A stretch of DNA of 64,000 nucleotides. Origin: Pipra filicauda. Taxonomy: Eukaryota; Chordata; Aves; Passeriformes; Pipridae. Shown here piece by piece: positions 33,747 through 43,259 of this stretch (position 1 is the stretch's first letter; each line of letters opens with the position of its first letter). The translations under genes and the position numbers were made by a program. The DNA is taken from the NCBI RefSeq assembly GCF_003945595.2, contig NW_024104554.1:4447242-4511241 (forward strand), written 5' to 3'. The notes below the pieces were generated by a model. It was given only the letters and a program-made list of their open reading frames with translations. It made no database searches and was not told the origin of the DNA.

Positions 33747-34501
33747 GGTCCTCTCTTTCTGTAGTATTTTTCTCAATGCTAATAGAAGTTAGAGATCAAA
33801 AGTATCTTTAATTTGTATTATATTATTGAGATCACTTAGTTAATATTTTGGGGCTTTTCTTCTTCTGTAGCCTTCTTGACCTCACATCCTCATGCTGAGG
33901 AATGTGTTCTGTGAAAGTTTTAAGAGATTTTGTGGACAAATCATGCCTACTTGGTCATCAAGCAAAGCACACCATGAAACTATTTCATCACTTCAGGTCT
34001 CTCAGGAGGCTCTCTGGATCACTCCATGCCTTGCCCGTGTCTTACAGTCTCACCAACATAATCAAAGGGATCGTGCCCATCACAAAAACAATTTTATGAA
34101 ATAAGAAACTTTCTTGATACTTATTCTGAGCTACTGTCATGAAGGTAGTTGGGATACCATGGAGCATGTCTTGCTCCATGGATGTCTTCACACAGAAGAT
34201 AAAAGAATAATTAATTTCTCTCTAAATTACTTTTCTCTCTGATTCACTATAGACCTTGGCTCCTAAACTACTACTCTTAGTGACATTCCATGATATGATA
34301 CCATACTCAACCTTGAACCTTGATTTAGAGCTACTTCTGACCTTCAGAAATAGGATTTCAGTGACACTTCTAAAGTATATATGTGTGGAAGAGCAGGAAT
34401 CAGAATGGGAACGGTTCCAGGAGTGCAAAAAGATATACAGCAATTGAAAGGACTTTATTATATGGACTTTACAGTTATTATGTGTTTATAAATATGCGCA
34501 T
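33747..34501. other. Unique DNA between two LTRs
   Basis: No reading frame with recognisable features and no repeat tail. Confidence 0.4.
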
Positions 34502-34868
34502 TGTATGATTCCCCCTACACTTGTAATACTCAGGCTTGCCCAGACATGCCTCATGGTGCCTATTCCCTGCTTCCCTGCTTCTCCCTCTGATTGGCTGAGA
34601 AAGCTGCAGTGTGGAGAGAGCTACCATTCATCCTTTCCTCTCCCGGTTCCTCCCCGGTTCCTCCCCAGTTCCTTCTTCTTCCCCTGAGTCCCTATCCCTA
34701 TTCGTTCCCTGGTTGTCTGTCTCATGCTCCACCCCATTTTCTGGTGCATTCCACACCAGAGCTTATAAAACCCTTGCACACCCTCATTAAACCAGCATTG
34801 CACCTCAAAGCTCGCTTGAACCCCTTTGTGCAGTGCCGCGATCCTTTGCCCCTCCCCTACAGACCGTG
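34502..34868. mobile_element. Probable solo LTR (family W)
   Basis: This is a GC-richer block with a promoter-like layout: a tandem CGGTTCCTCCC-like repeat at about 34643-34672, GCTTATAAAACCC (TATA-like) at about 34760, then ATTAAA about 25 bp later. It starts TGTATGATTCC after GCAT, and GCAT also follows the right boundary at 34869. The right end lacks the expected CA, so the boundaries are tentative. It is identified from architecture only. Confidence 0.5.
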
Positions 34869-35040
34869 GCATATATGTGAAAATGCTGTGTGTGGTTATT
34901 CAAACTTCTTTGGAATTCCGTCTATCCATTTAGTCATCCCTGACAAGTCAGTCTCTATTACCTGTATCTAAGATGTGTTTTAATGGTGAAAGTAACAGGT
35001 TGAGTTAATAAAAATTCTGGCGGTGACACCAAGGAATGCT
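34869..35040 (+). repeat. Unnamed dispersed repeat, copy A part 1
   Basis: This segment is homologous, in reverse orientation, to 41093-40900. Shared blocks include CATTTAGTCATCCCTG, AGATGTGTTTTAATGGTGAA and GACACCAAGGAATGCT. Copy A continues at 35235 and again at 39246 after inserted CR1 elements. The nature of the repeat is unknown; part 3 contains an ACTCAATAAA stretch, so an old LTR is one possibility. Confidence 0.8.
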
Positions 35041-35234
35041 TAGGTGGTGAAGCACTGGAACGGGTTGCCCAGAGAAGCTGTGGATGCCCTATCCTTGTAG
35101 GTGTTCAAGGACAGGCTGGATGGAGCTCTGGGCAACCTGGTCTAGTGAAAGGTGACTCTGCCCATGACAGAGGGTTTGGAACTAGTTGATCTTTAAGGTC
35201 CCTTCCAACCCAAACCGTTCTATGATTCTATGAC
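35041..35234 (+). mobile_element. CR1 LINE tail inserted in repeat copy A
   Basis: About 195 bp of CR1 3' end. It starts in the GTGAAGCACTGGAACGGGTT block near the end of the RT frame and finishes CCGTTCTATGATTCTATGAC. The uninterrupted homologous sequence in copy B shows the insertion point precisely, after GGAATGCT. Confidence 0.92.
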
Positions 35235-35310
35235 TTTAATAATCTAAACAATAGTGACCTTAGGAGAGCTTTGCGTCTCTCATGGGTCCCTGCTAGGATC
35301 AGCCAAATAA
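35235..35310 (+). repeat. Unnamed dispersed repeat, copy A part 2
   Basis: It shares AGTGACCTTAGGAGAGCTTTG, CTCATGGGTCCCTGCTAG and CAGCCAAATAA with copy B (minus strand, about 40900-40825). It ends where the long CR1 begins. Confidence 0.8.
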
Positions 35311-35316
35311 ACCCAG

Positions 35317-35712
35317 ATGAGGGATATTAGTAGGAGACTCCCTGAGCTAATCTGGCCCTCTGATTATTATCCACTGCTAGTGGCCCAGGCTGGCAGCAAT
35401 GAAATTAATGAAAGCGGTACCAGGCTAATTAAAAAGGACTTCAAGGCGTTGGGTCAATTAGTTAATGGGACAGGAGCACAGGTGGTGTTCACCTCAGTTT
35501 CTGCAGTAGCAGGGATGAACGAGGAGAAGAGTAGGAAAATTCATCTTATCAATAAAGATTGGTGCCACTGGCAGAATTTTAGTTTTTTCGATCATGGGGC
35601 AAATTATATGGTACCTAGCCTGCTAGAATCATATGGGCTTCATCTATCTTGCAAAAGCAAAAGGACTCTAGCGCATAAGTTGTCGGGGCTGATCAGGAGG
35701 GCTTTAAACTAA
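35317..35712 (+). pseudogene. CR1 ORF1 C-terminal part, SGNH-esterase-like
   Basis: The open segment has the last ~130 residues of a CR1 ORF1 protein. An SGNH/GDSL-type esterase domain is known in CR1-like ORF1 proteins. Visible motifs are LLVAQAGSNEIN (block with the conserved Gly and Asn) near residues 22-33, and ESYGLHLSCKSKRTLAHKL near the end, equivalent to the DGLHLS...G block with its His. The catalytic Asp of that block is Tyr here. It ends LIRRALN-stop. The N-terminal part with the catalytic Ser is missing. Confidence 0.7.
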
Positions 35713-35739
35713 GTTTGAAGGTGGAAGGGGTTGAAACCA

Positions 35740-36135
35740 TCTGAATCTCTTTCCCCACATGGTGTGGGGTGCACCAGTTCTAGTTCCATTTCCATATGAG
35801 GTACCATTTCCGACGGCTGAATGTGGATAGGGAAGGGGAAAACTCCAGCGCCAGGGGTTTCTTCTGGTCCTTACCCTCCCCCAACAAATTATAAGTCTCA
35901 AGGGGCTTACAGGAACACCCAATCGCAGGAAGGGGTTAACAACCAATAGGAAGGGGTTAACAAGGTCCAATGAGAAGACCTCAGGACATCTTCCCAGGAC
36001 ACTCCTGTATGGGAGATAACTGAGTCCTTCACAGAAGGTGTCAGGAAGAAGGAGCAGTGACTTCGCAGAAATACAAAAACCCATTTTGAAACATTTAAAC
36101 CACAGTTTCTCATATAATGCAGATTTACTGCCATA
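35740..36135 (-). mobile_element. Solo LTR of family S, minus strand, 6-bp target duplication
   Basis: The 396-bp LTR is the reverse complement of most of the copy at 37749-38253. Its ends read TATGGCAGTAAATCTGC and GAGATTCAGA on the minus strand. The target duplication is AAACCA at 35734-35739 and 36136-36141. It lacks about 110 bp covering the TATA and polyadenylation region of the other copy. Six-bp duplications fit ERVK-type (class II) integration. Confidence 0.85.
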
Positions 36136-36141
36136 AAACCA

Positions 36142-36837
36142 GGCTCTCCAGAGATGAGCCTAAGGATGGAAAGTCAGAGTTAGAAGGTCCTGGTGGGAGT
36201 CTGTTACAGACCACCCAACCAAGATGATGAGGGTGATGAATTATTCTACAAGCAGCTGGCAGATATCTCAAAATTGCCAGGTCTTGTTCTTGTGGGTGAC
36301 TTTAACCTGCCAGACGTCTGCTGGAAACTCAGCACAGCAGAGAAGAGGCAGTCTAGGAGATTCCTAGAATGTATAGAGGATAATTTCCTAGTCCAGCTGG
36401 TAAATGAGCCTACCAGTGGTGGGACCCCACTAGATGTTCTGTTCACAAACAGAGAGGGGCTGGTGGGAGATGCGGTGGTTGGAGGCCGTCTAGGGCACAG
36501 TGACCATGAAATAATAGAGTTTTCAATACTCAGGGATGCAAAGAGGACCATCAATAAAACTTCTATCCTGGACTTCCACAGGGCAGATTTCGGCCTACTC
36601 AGAAGACTGGTTCACAAGGTACCTTGGGAAACAGCCCTTGAAAACAAAGGGATCCAGGAGGGATGGACATGCTTCAAGAAGCAAGTCTTGAACGCACAGG
36701 AGCAGGCTGTCCCAGTGTGCCAAAAGGCAAGCCAGCGGGGAAGATGGCCAGCCTGGTTAAACAGGGAGATTTTAAAGGAAATTAGGGGAAAAAAGAGAGC
36801 TTATCGACTAGGGAAAAAAAGGGCTGGCTACTCATGA
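36142..36837 (+). pseudogene. CR1 ORF2 endonuclease domain, 5'-truncated
   Basis: The open stretch reads GVCYRPPNQDDEGDELFYKQ, then VLVGDFNLPDVCW (the GDFN catalytic block of APE-like endonucleases), TPLDVLFTN and GRLGHSDHEIIEF (the SDH block with catalytic His). These are the second half of a CR1 endonuclease. The residues normally before GVCYRPP, including the N- and E-containing blocks, are missing. It then runs into a basic linker and stops at about 36837, with a frame change into the RT region. Confidence 0.88.
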
Positions 36838-36856
36838 AGAGTTTAGGAATATAGTT

Positions 36857-37748
36857 ATGACACGTAGAAAGAAAATTAGAGAGACAAAGGCACACTTTGA
36901 ACTCAATCTAGCCACTTCTGTTAGGGATAAAAAGAAGTGCTTCTACAAATACATCAATAGCAAAAGGAGGGGCAAGGAAAACCTCCAGTCGTTGTTGCAC
37001 ATGGGGGGAAACATAGTCAGCAAAGATGAGGAAAAGGCTGAGGTACTTAACATCTTCTTTGCCTCAGTTTTCAACAGTAAGACAGGTTGTCCTCAGGACC
37101 ACTGACCTCCGGAGTTGGTAGACAGAGGCAGGAAACCGAATAACCCCCTGTAATCCAGGAGGAAACAGTTACCTGCTGAGCCACTTGGATCCTCACAAGT
37201 CTATGGGACCAGATGAGATCCATCCTAGGGTGATGAGGGACCTGGCCAAAGAGCTCACCAAGCCACTCTCCATCATTTATCAACAGTCCTGGCTCATTGG
37301 GGAGCTCCCAGATGATTGGAAGTTGGTGAATGTCACGCCAATCCACAAAAAGGTCTGCAAGTAGGACCTGGGAAACTTACAGGCCTGTCAGCCTGACCTC
37401 AGTGCCTGGCAAGCTTGTGGAGCAGATAATTCTAAGTACAATCACACAGCACCTACAGGATGGACAAGGGATCAGACCCAGCCAGCACACATTTAGGAAA
37501 GGCAGGTCCTGTCTGACCAACCTGATTTCCTTTTATGATCAGGTGACTCGCCCGATGGGTGAGGGGAAGGCTGTGGATGTGATCTATCTGGACTTCAGCA
37601 AAGCCTTTGACACTGTCTCCCACAGCACACTCCTGAAAAAGTTGGCAGCCCATGGCTTGGACAGGGGCACCCTGTGCTGGAGTAAGAACTGGCTGAAGGG
37701 CCGGGCCCAGAGAGTGGTGGTGAATGGGGCTACATCCAGTTGGTGGCT
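36857..37748 (+). pseudogene. CR1 ORF2 reverse transcriptase, N-terminal half
   Basis: Two offset frames. The first (to about 37105) has KKCFYKYINSKRRGKENL and LNIFFASVFNSKT. The second (from 37330) has LVEQIILSTITQHL, then DVIYLDFSKAFDTVSHSTLL with the first catalytic Asp block, and ends GATSSWWLV, where a solo LTR splits the coding sequence. At least one frameshift and stop lie between about 37105 and 37370. Confidence 0.9.
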
Positions 37749-38253
37749 TGTAGCAGTAAACCTGCATTATATGGGAAAACTCTGCTTTAAACATGCTTCA
37801 AAATGGCTTTTTGTAGTCTCTTTGCTAACACATGCTTTCTTCTTCCCAAGACCCCCGCGACAAGTGTTATCCCATGCAGGAATGTCCTGAGGAGATATCC
37901 TGAGGTGTTCTCATTGGCCCCTTTTAACCGCTTCGTATTGGTTGTTAACCCCTTCCTGCAACCTGTAATTGGTTACTCTGTGAATCCTCCGAACCCTTAT
38001 AAATGTAACCCCCCCAAAAATAAACACTCTCTTGCCTCCTCTCCATGCCCGGTGTGGTGTCTCTGTGCCTGCCATGAGACCACATGGGTGGAGGGAGGGG
38101 AAAGCACCTCTCCCCTCCAGGCTCAGGACCTGAAGAAACCCCTGGTGCTGGAGTTCCCTTTCCCTATCCACCTCAAGCTGTCGGAAATGGTTCCTCAGAT
38201 GGAAATGGAACTAGAACTGGGCCACCCCACGCCATGGGGGAAAGGGATACAGA
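37749..38253 (+). mobile_element. Solo LTR of family S, plus strand, 6-bp target duplication
   Basis: The 505-bp LTR runs from TGTAGCAGTAAACCTGC to AAAGGGATACAGA, flanked by GTGGCT at 37743-37748 and 38254-38259. It contains a TATA-like TTATAAATG at about 38000 and AATAAACACTC about 25 bp later, the usual spacing of promoter and poly(A) signal in a short LTR. It interrupts the CR1 RT between WWLV and [12 protein letters not shown]. No internal viral sequence remains. Confidence 0.88.
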
Positions 38254-38695
38254 GTGGCTGGTCACTAATGGTGTCTCCCAGGGATCAGTGTTGGGCCCAG
38301 TTCTATTTAATATCTTTATTGATGATCTGGATGAGGGCATTGAATGTACCATTAGGAAATCTGCAGATGACACCAAGTTGGGAGGGCGTGTTGATCTGCT
38401 GGAAGGCAGAAGGGCTCTTCAAAGGGACCTGGACAAGCTGGAGAGATGATCTGATTCCAACAGGATGAGGTTCAACAAGGCCAAGTGCAAGGTCCTGCAC
38501 TTTTGGTCACAACAACCCCATGCAGTGCTGCAGGCTGAGGACAGAGTGGCTGGAGAGCAGCCAGGCAGAAAGAATCTGGGAGTTTGGATTGACAGGAAGC
38601 TGAACATGAGCCAGCAGTGTGCCCAGGTGGTCAAGAGGGCCAATGGTATCTTGGCCTGTATCAGGAACAGTGTGGCAGCAGGACCAGAAAAATGA
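38254..38695 (+). pseudogene. CR1 ORF2 reverse transcriptase, C-terminal half
   Basis: It continues the RT after the LTR with [20 protein letters not shown] and then a motif reading SADDTKLGG at about 38360. CR1 has FADD here, so the aromatic residue before the catalytic aspartates is Ser. It continues with LDKLERW-like and KCKVLHF blocks in another frame. Inactive. Confidence 0.88.
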
Positions 38696-39245
38696 TTCTT
38701 CCCCTGTACTCAGGGCTGGTGAGGCCACACCTGAAGTACTGTGTCCAGTTCTGGGCCTCTCAGTTCAGGAAGGATATTGAGGTGCTGGAGCAGGTCCGGA
38801 GAAGAGCAATGAGGCTGGTGAAGGGACTCGAGCACAAGTCCTATGAGGAGAGGCTGAGGGAGCTGGAGTTGTTTAGCCTGGAGAAGAGGAGGCTCAGGGG
38901 AGACCTCATCACTCTCTACGACTATCTGAAAGGAGGTTGTAGCCAGGCAGGCGTGGGTCTCTTCTCCAAGGCAGCTATCAGTAAGACAAGAGGGCACGGT
39001 GTTAAGCTGTGCCAGGGGAGGTTTAGGTTGGATATTAGGAAGAAATTTTTTATGGAGAGAGTAATCAGACATTGGAATGGGCTGCCCAGGGAGGTGGTGG
39101 ATTGACCGTCCCTGGAGGTTTTTAAGATGAGACTGGATGTGGCACTTAGTGCCATGGTCTGGTAACCACAGTGGTAGTGGATCAAGGGTTGGACTTGATG
39201 ATTTTGGAAGTCATTTCCAACCCAGTTGGTATTTTGATTCTATGA
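38696..39245 (+). mobile_element. CR1 terminal ORF2 codons and 3' UTR
   Basis: The segment contains [20 protein letters not shown] and [15 protein letters not shown], the conserved end of CR1 ORF2, then [17 protein letters not shown] short UTR follows, ending GTATTTTGATTCTATGA. Same layout as the isolated tails at 3.5, 7.2 and 13.1 kb. Confidence 0.9.
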
Positions 39246-39295
39246 ATTATTAAAGGGAGCTAACTCAATAAATACAGTGGCAACTATTGTGGATG
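39246..39295 (+). repeat. Unnamed dispersed repeat, copy A part 3
   Basis: It shares GGAGCTAACTCAATAAATACAG-like sequence and ACTATTGTGGATG with copy B (about 40825-40778, minus strand). This shows the CR1 lies inside the repeat. Confidence 0.78.
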
Positions 39296-40777
39296 AACCG
39301 AAATTCCTCTGAACTATTGAACTACAGTTTTGAGCACATAGATTTCCCTCTGAACATGCATCAGGCCAGACTTCGTTTCTAGTGTATCAGTTCGTTAGAA
39401 TATTTTCTCATGTCAGAATAGAGTTGTGAGTCCTCAGTTCAACTAACACAGTGTTAATCATAATTGTGTAATCAGTATAGATGGAAAAGATACAAACATA
39501 GCAGGAAACAGTCAATTGAGATTAAACCCTATGGAAATTATGGGGTTAATCACAATCAACACACATCTTGATAGTAAACTCAAATTGTTCCCGTTGACAC
39601 TGATTTTCAGTCTGATAATTATCAGACATGGCTCCCTTTTTTTCTTTTAACCTACTTTTCTAGTGAAAACATTTCCAAAGAGAAGCTAGAGGCTGTGACA
39701 AAGAGGTCTTAGGGAATTGGCCACTGAATTAAAATTTGCCTTTATGTAAATAAGCCACATCCTGGGAGAACTACCTGTATCTACATGTAGTATCTACGTG
39801 TATTACTTTTTTTTTTTACCAGTGCATGTCTATTTTATTTAGAGGGCAAGAAGCTTTCTGTTTTGAGTGACTTAGCTGAGACTACTTATATCTGTGACAG
39901 ATATGCTGCTGTGAGGCAGAAGAGAAATTGTCAAGCAAATGTATAGTCAGGATAGAAGAGCACCTATATTCTGTTTTCTTCACTATGATGAGCTTAAGAG
40001 GGCAAAATCCTTCATGTCCAAGCCCTGCCTCCCCTGTACATCTGACACATATGCCATTTCACTGAGCAGATAACAGAGAACATGGTTTTTATGGCACCAT
40101 TTTTTGCACCATAGTTCACATAGTCACTAATGGTTCTGTGAACATGTACTATTAAGAAAACAGATTTCAGTCAAAATCAAGATGTATCAATTTGGGGAAC
40201 ATTTCATGAATCACTTCTATTTGAAGTCAGGGTTGTGGACAAGTATTATTGGAATGTTGTACAAATACCATGTGTTTACACAGTAAAACCTGACCAAACC
40301 AACTCTTTCAGTCTGGCATCCACATTTGCCCTAATCCCCATGAGCACAGCCATATTCCTATCATACAACCTGTGGCCTCCATTGTCCCTAGAAGACACAT
40401 GAAACTGAATCTGGTCTTTGCTTAGAGTAGACTGTCCCCAGTGTAAGGGAGATAAATCTACCCTGAAATCTACCCATCCATACGTTTGGAATCAAATACG
40501 AAATTGTATCTGAGTTTTGTTTTTTTGTGCAGTTCAAAGCCCTTCATAAATATGACTCATACAGTATTTGGCCTGTAAGATTCAGGTAGGGGTTGTTTTA
40601 GTGTTCACTTGAGTTTTTTTTAAAATCCTTGGTAATGCAAATTGAAGTAGTGATACAAAAATTTAAAAATAAAAAAAAAAAAACAAAACCCAAAACCAAA
40701 CAGCATGAAGAGTTTCAGAAAATTCATATCCAAAAAAATCAAAGCTGAAAAATATCTATAATGCATTTATATAATAA
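39296..40777. other. Unique DNA between inverted repeat copies
   Basis: No gene recognised. An A-rich stretch lies at about 40650-40700. Confidence 0.4.
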
Positions 40778-41093
40778 CATCCACAATACTTCCCACTGTG
40801 TTTATTGAGTTGGCTCCTTTTTATAATTATTTGGCTGTTTCTAGCAAGGACCCATGAGAAGGAGGAACAAAGCTCCCCTAAGGTCATTATTTTTCAGATT
40901 AGTAAATTCCCAGCATTCCTTGGTGTCACTGCCAGCATTTTTACTAAGTCAACCTGTTATTTTCACCATTAAAACACATCTTAGTAGATACAAGTAATAG
41001 AGACTGACTTGGCAGGGATGACTAAATGGATGGATGGAATTCAAAGGAAGCTTGAATAACCGCCACGCAGACAGCATTTACACACACATGCTT
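40778..41093 (-). repeat. Unnamed dispersed repeat, copy B (inverted relative to copy A)
   Basis: An uninterrupted ~316-bp copy. Its reverse complement matches copy A through GCATGTGTGTG...TTATTCAAGCTTC, ACATCTTAGTAGATACAAG, the GACACCAAGGAATGCTGG region and GGAGCCAACTCAATAAACAC. It contains ATTATAAAAAGG then CAATAAAC, a layout like an LTR promoter and poly(A) signal, but no clear TG...CA ends. Either an old LTR family or an inverted duplication. Confidence 0.75.
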
Positions 41094-43083
41094 TAGAAGT
41101 CTCACTAAAATCCTACATCCAGGTGAATAATAAATAAAAGCATTTGTTCTTTTGGTGGTTGCTGGTGGCTCTGTTTTATTATTTTCGTGATGGATGGCTA
41201 AAAAGTAGAAAGCGTGACAGCAGGACATCGTTATGATAGGTGAACATCTGAAAATGTACAGCTTTACCTAGGTATGCCTAAGCTTCTTCCTTGCCCAATT
41301 AAAGGTTCAGCCTTTGGTATCTACTAAAATTTGGATGAAAGTTTCATGTGAGCAGGCTGTCTCTCAGGATTTCTATACAGTATTTTCTGCTCTCGCTTAG
41401 GCTGAATAGGCACAGAGAAGAGTAAGGGATAATAAAAACAACAGGGAGAGTAGCACTGGCTATATAAAAGCTATATAATTTCAATAATTGAAATGGAAAT
41501 TAACTAATAATAAAAATAATAATTAGCATCCAAATGCTTTCTTTCCTTTGTCCTCCACAAATCCTTGGAACTCCTTTTGTCTTAATTCCTTGTCTTACTC
41601 TTACTTTCCAGTGCTCAGTAATGTATGTTTCCTTTGACCTTTATTTGTAAAGCTAGGCCAATATTTTTAATCAAGTGTTTACAGTCAGATGCCTAAATCT
41701 ATACTAAGCATCGAAATAAGGCTTGCATTTTAAATGAGCCAAGCACCCAGTCAATAATTGTTGTGGCCTCTCACTACTACTGAAAAATAGCCCAGCTTTT
41801 TAGGTGCCCAGTACTCTGCCCAAAAGCTGGAAAATGTTTGAAGCCATTTTGGTATAATTCTTACCTTCACTGTGCAGTATAGTCCTTATGTTAAGAAAAA
41901 TTCTGCTATCGTGCTGTACCTTTGGTATAAGAACACTGGAGCCTTCATGGCTAACCCACGTATTAGAAATAACTATACATCTCACAGACATTTGTGTATT
42001 TTGTGGTTACACTTGCTGTTACAAAACCACTCGAAATCTTATAATTCTGTTGTGTTCAGTGCATGATAAAAAGCTGACTATACAACAAGAAGAAAACCAT
42101 TATATTATTTTGCTTTTTGTTAGGGAAATAACGTATTATGGATAGGCGCTCTGCTTCTGCTGAAAATGTTTGTTCACCTCTTGGATATGATCCTCATACT
42201 ACCTGTCTTCCAGCTGTCAGTTCATGATTGAGGCAGGAGCTTGCAGGGATATGTGCGTTGGCTGGAGGGGATGTCTGGAGGAGCTGGGAAGCAACCAGAT
42301 GACTGACAGCGATTCAGGCGAGACTCGACATGGAGGGGGTAGGTACAGAGAAAAGCTAATCCTATAGAGGGAGTTGAAGGCTTTTTTGAGGGAGGATGAG
42401 GGAGGTAGAAAGCATCTGAGGGATTTGCTTTAGAGAGAATTTAAGGTTACATCTGCATCTCTCTGCAGCTGAAGGAGCCTGAGAGCAAGTTAGCACAGCA
42501 CATATTATCAGTTACACCGCCACAGTGAAGCTGATATGGTTATGTGAGCGTAGCAACCCATGTGAACACTCTTATTCCAGAATTATTAATTCTCTCTTTT
42601 CCAGTTTAATGTAAATATTGTGTAAAGCTGAAATGTTGATATGGGCTTTTCTTTAAAAAAAGAAAAAGGAAAAAAACAAGCATTTTTGCCAGTAGAGTTA
42701 ACGACACAGGAATTTAATTTTATGTAACTGAAGCTGTTTAATTCAGCCCTTGCAGTATCTTGGTGTATTTCCAGCATGTGGACAGCTCTGAGTATACGGT
42801 TTTCCTTGCAATAACGTTAATATTAGCTAGAAATGGAGACCTGCTGGAGATAAAACCGATGGCAGATGAGCTTAGCTAAAAGCAAAAGCTACAGTCTCTC
42901 AGATAATACCACAAGACAGCTTGAAAGGCTAATATATCATGCAAATGGTGGACCAGAATCATTTAGGCATAGATGGTCTGTGGGCTGTACAGAAGGAGTG
43001 AATCTTTCTGTATTCAGCTGTGCGTGTGTGTGTGTGCGCGTCTCACTCCCCCTCCACCCGCTCCTCTCCCTCTTTCTCTCCCA
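41094..43083. other. Unique DNA
   Basis: No repeat tail. A purine-rich segment at about 42200-42460 resembles 5' UTR sequence but nothing specific is visible. A (TG)n run of about 8 units lies at 43021-43040, followed by a CT-rich tract leading into the candidate exon. Confidence 0.35.
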
Positions 43084-43259
43084 GACAGGCGAACAGACCT
43101 GCTTCTTCCTTTGTGTTGCCAGTCAGGTCCTCCCTCTGCAGTCTTACACAGGAAGAAGATTTATAACAGCTGCATGCAATGCCAGTGTCTCAAAGAGACA
43201 GTATCACGCCATGTGGAGGATTTTCATATGGGGTTTAACTTTGCTCCACTGAATTGGAA
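43084..43259 (+). other. Candidate exon (possibly 5' UTR plus start codon), unidentified
   Basis: A ~40-base pyrimidine tract ending CTCTCCCAG precedes 43084, a near-ideal acceptor. A donor GGAAAG/GTACAT follows 43259. The segment is GC-richer than its surroundings. One frame reads ...NASVSKRQYHAMWRIFIWGL..., then stops. Another remains open through the donor (HMGFNFAPLNWK). No family was recognised. It could be a first or second exon of a gene continuing to the right. Confidence 0.28.

Larger units (their letters stand above)
35311..39245 (+). mobile_element. Long CR1 LINE (3.9 kb incl. two inserted LTRs), inactive
   Basis: A plus-strand CR1 running from the end of ORF1 through endonuclease, reverse transcriptase and 3' UTR to the terminal ATTCTATGA. 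It lies inside repeat copy A, whose halves flank it. About 3.0 kb is CR1 proper; the rest is two solo LTRs at 35740-36135 and 37749-38253. The first ~100 residues expected of the endonuclease are absent around the first LTR. Several frameshifts and stops, plus an altered catalytic motif, make it dead. Confidence 0.93.
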
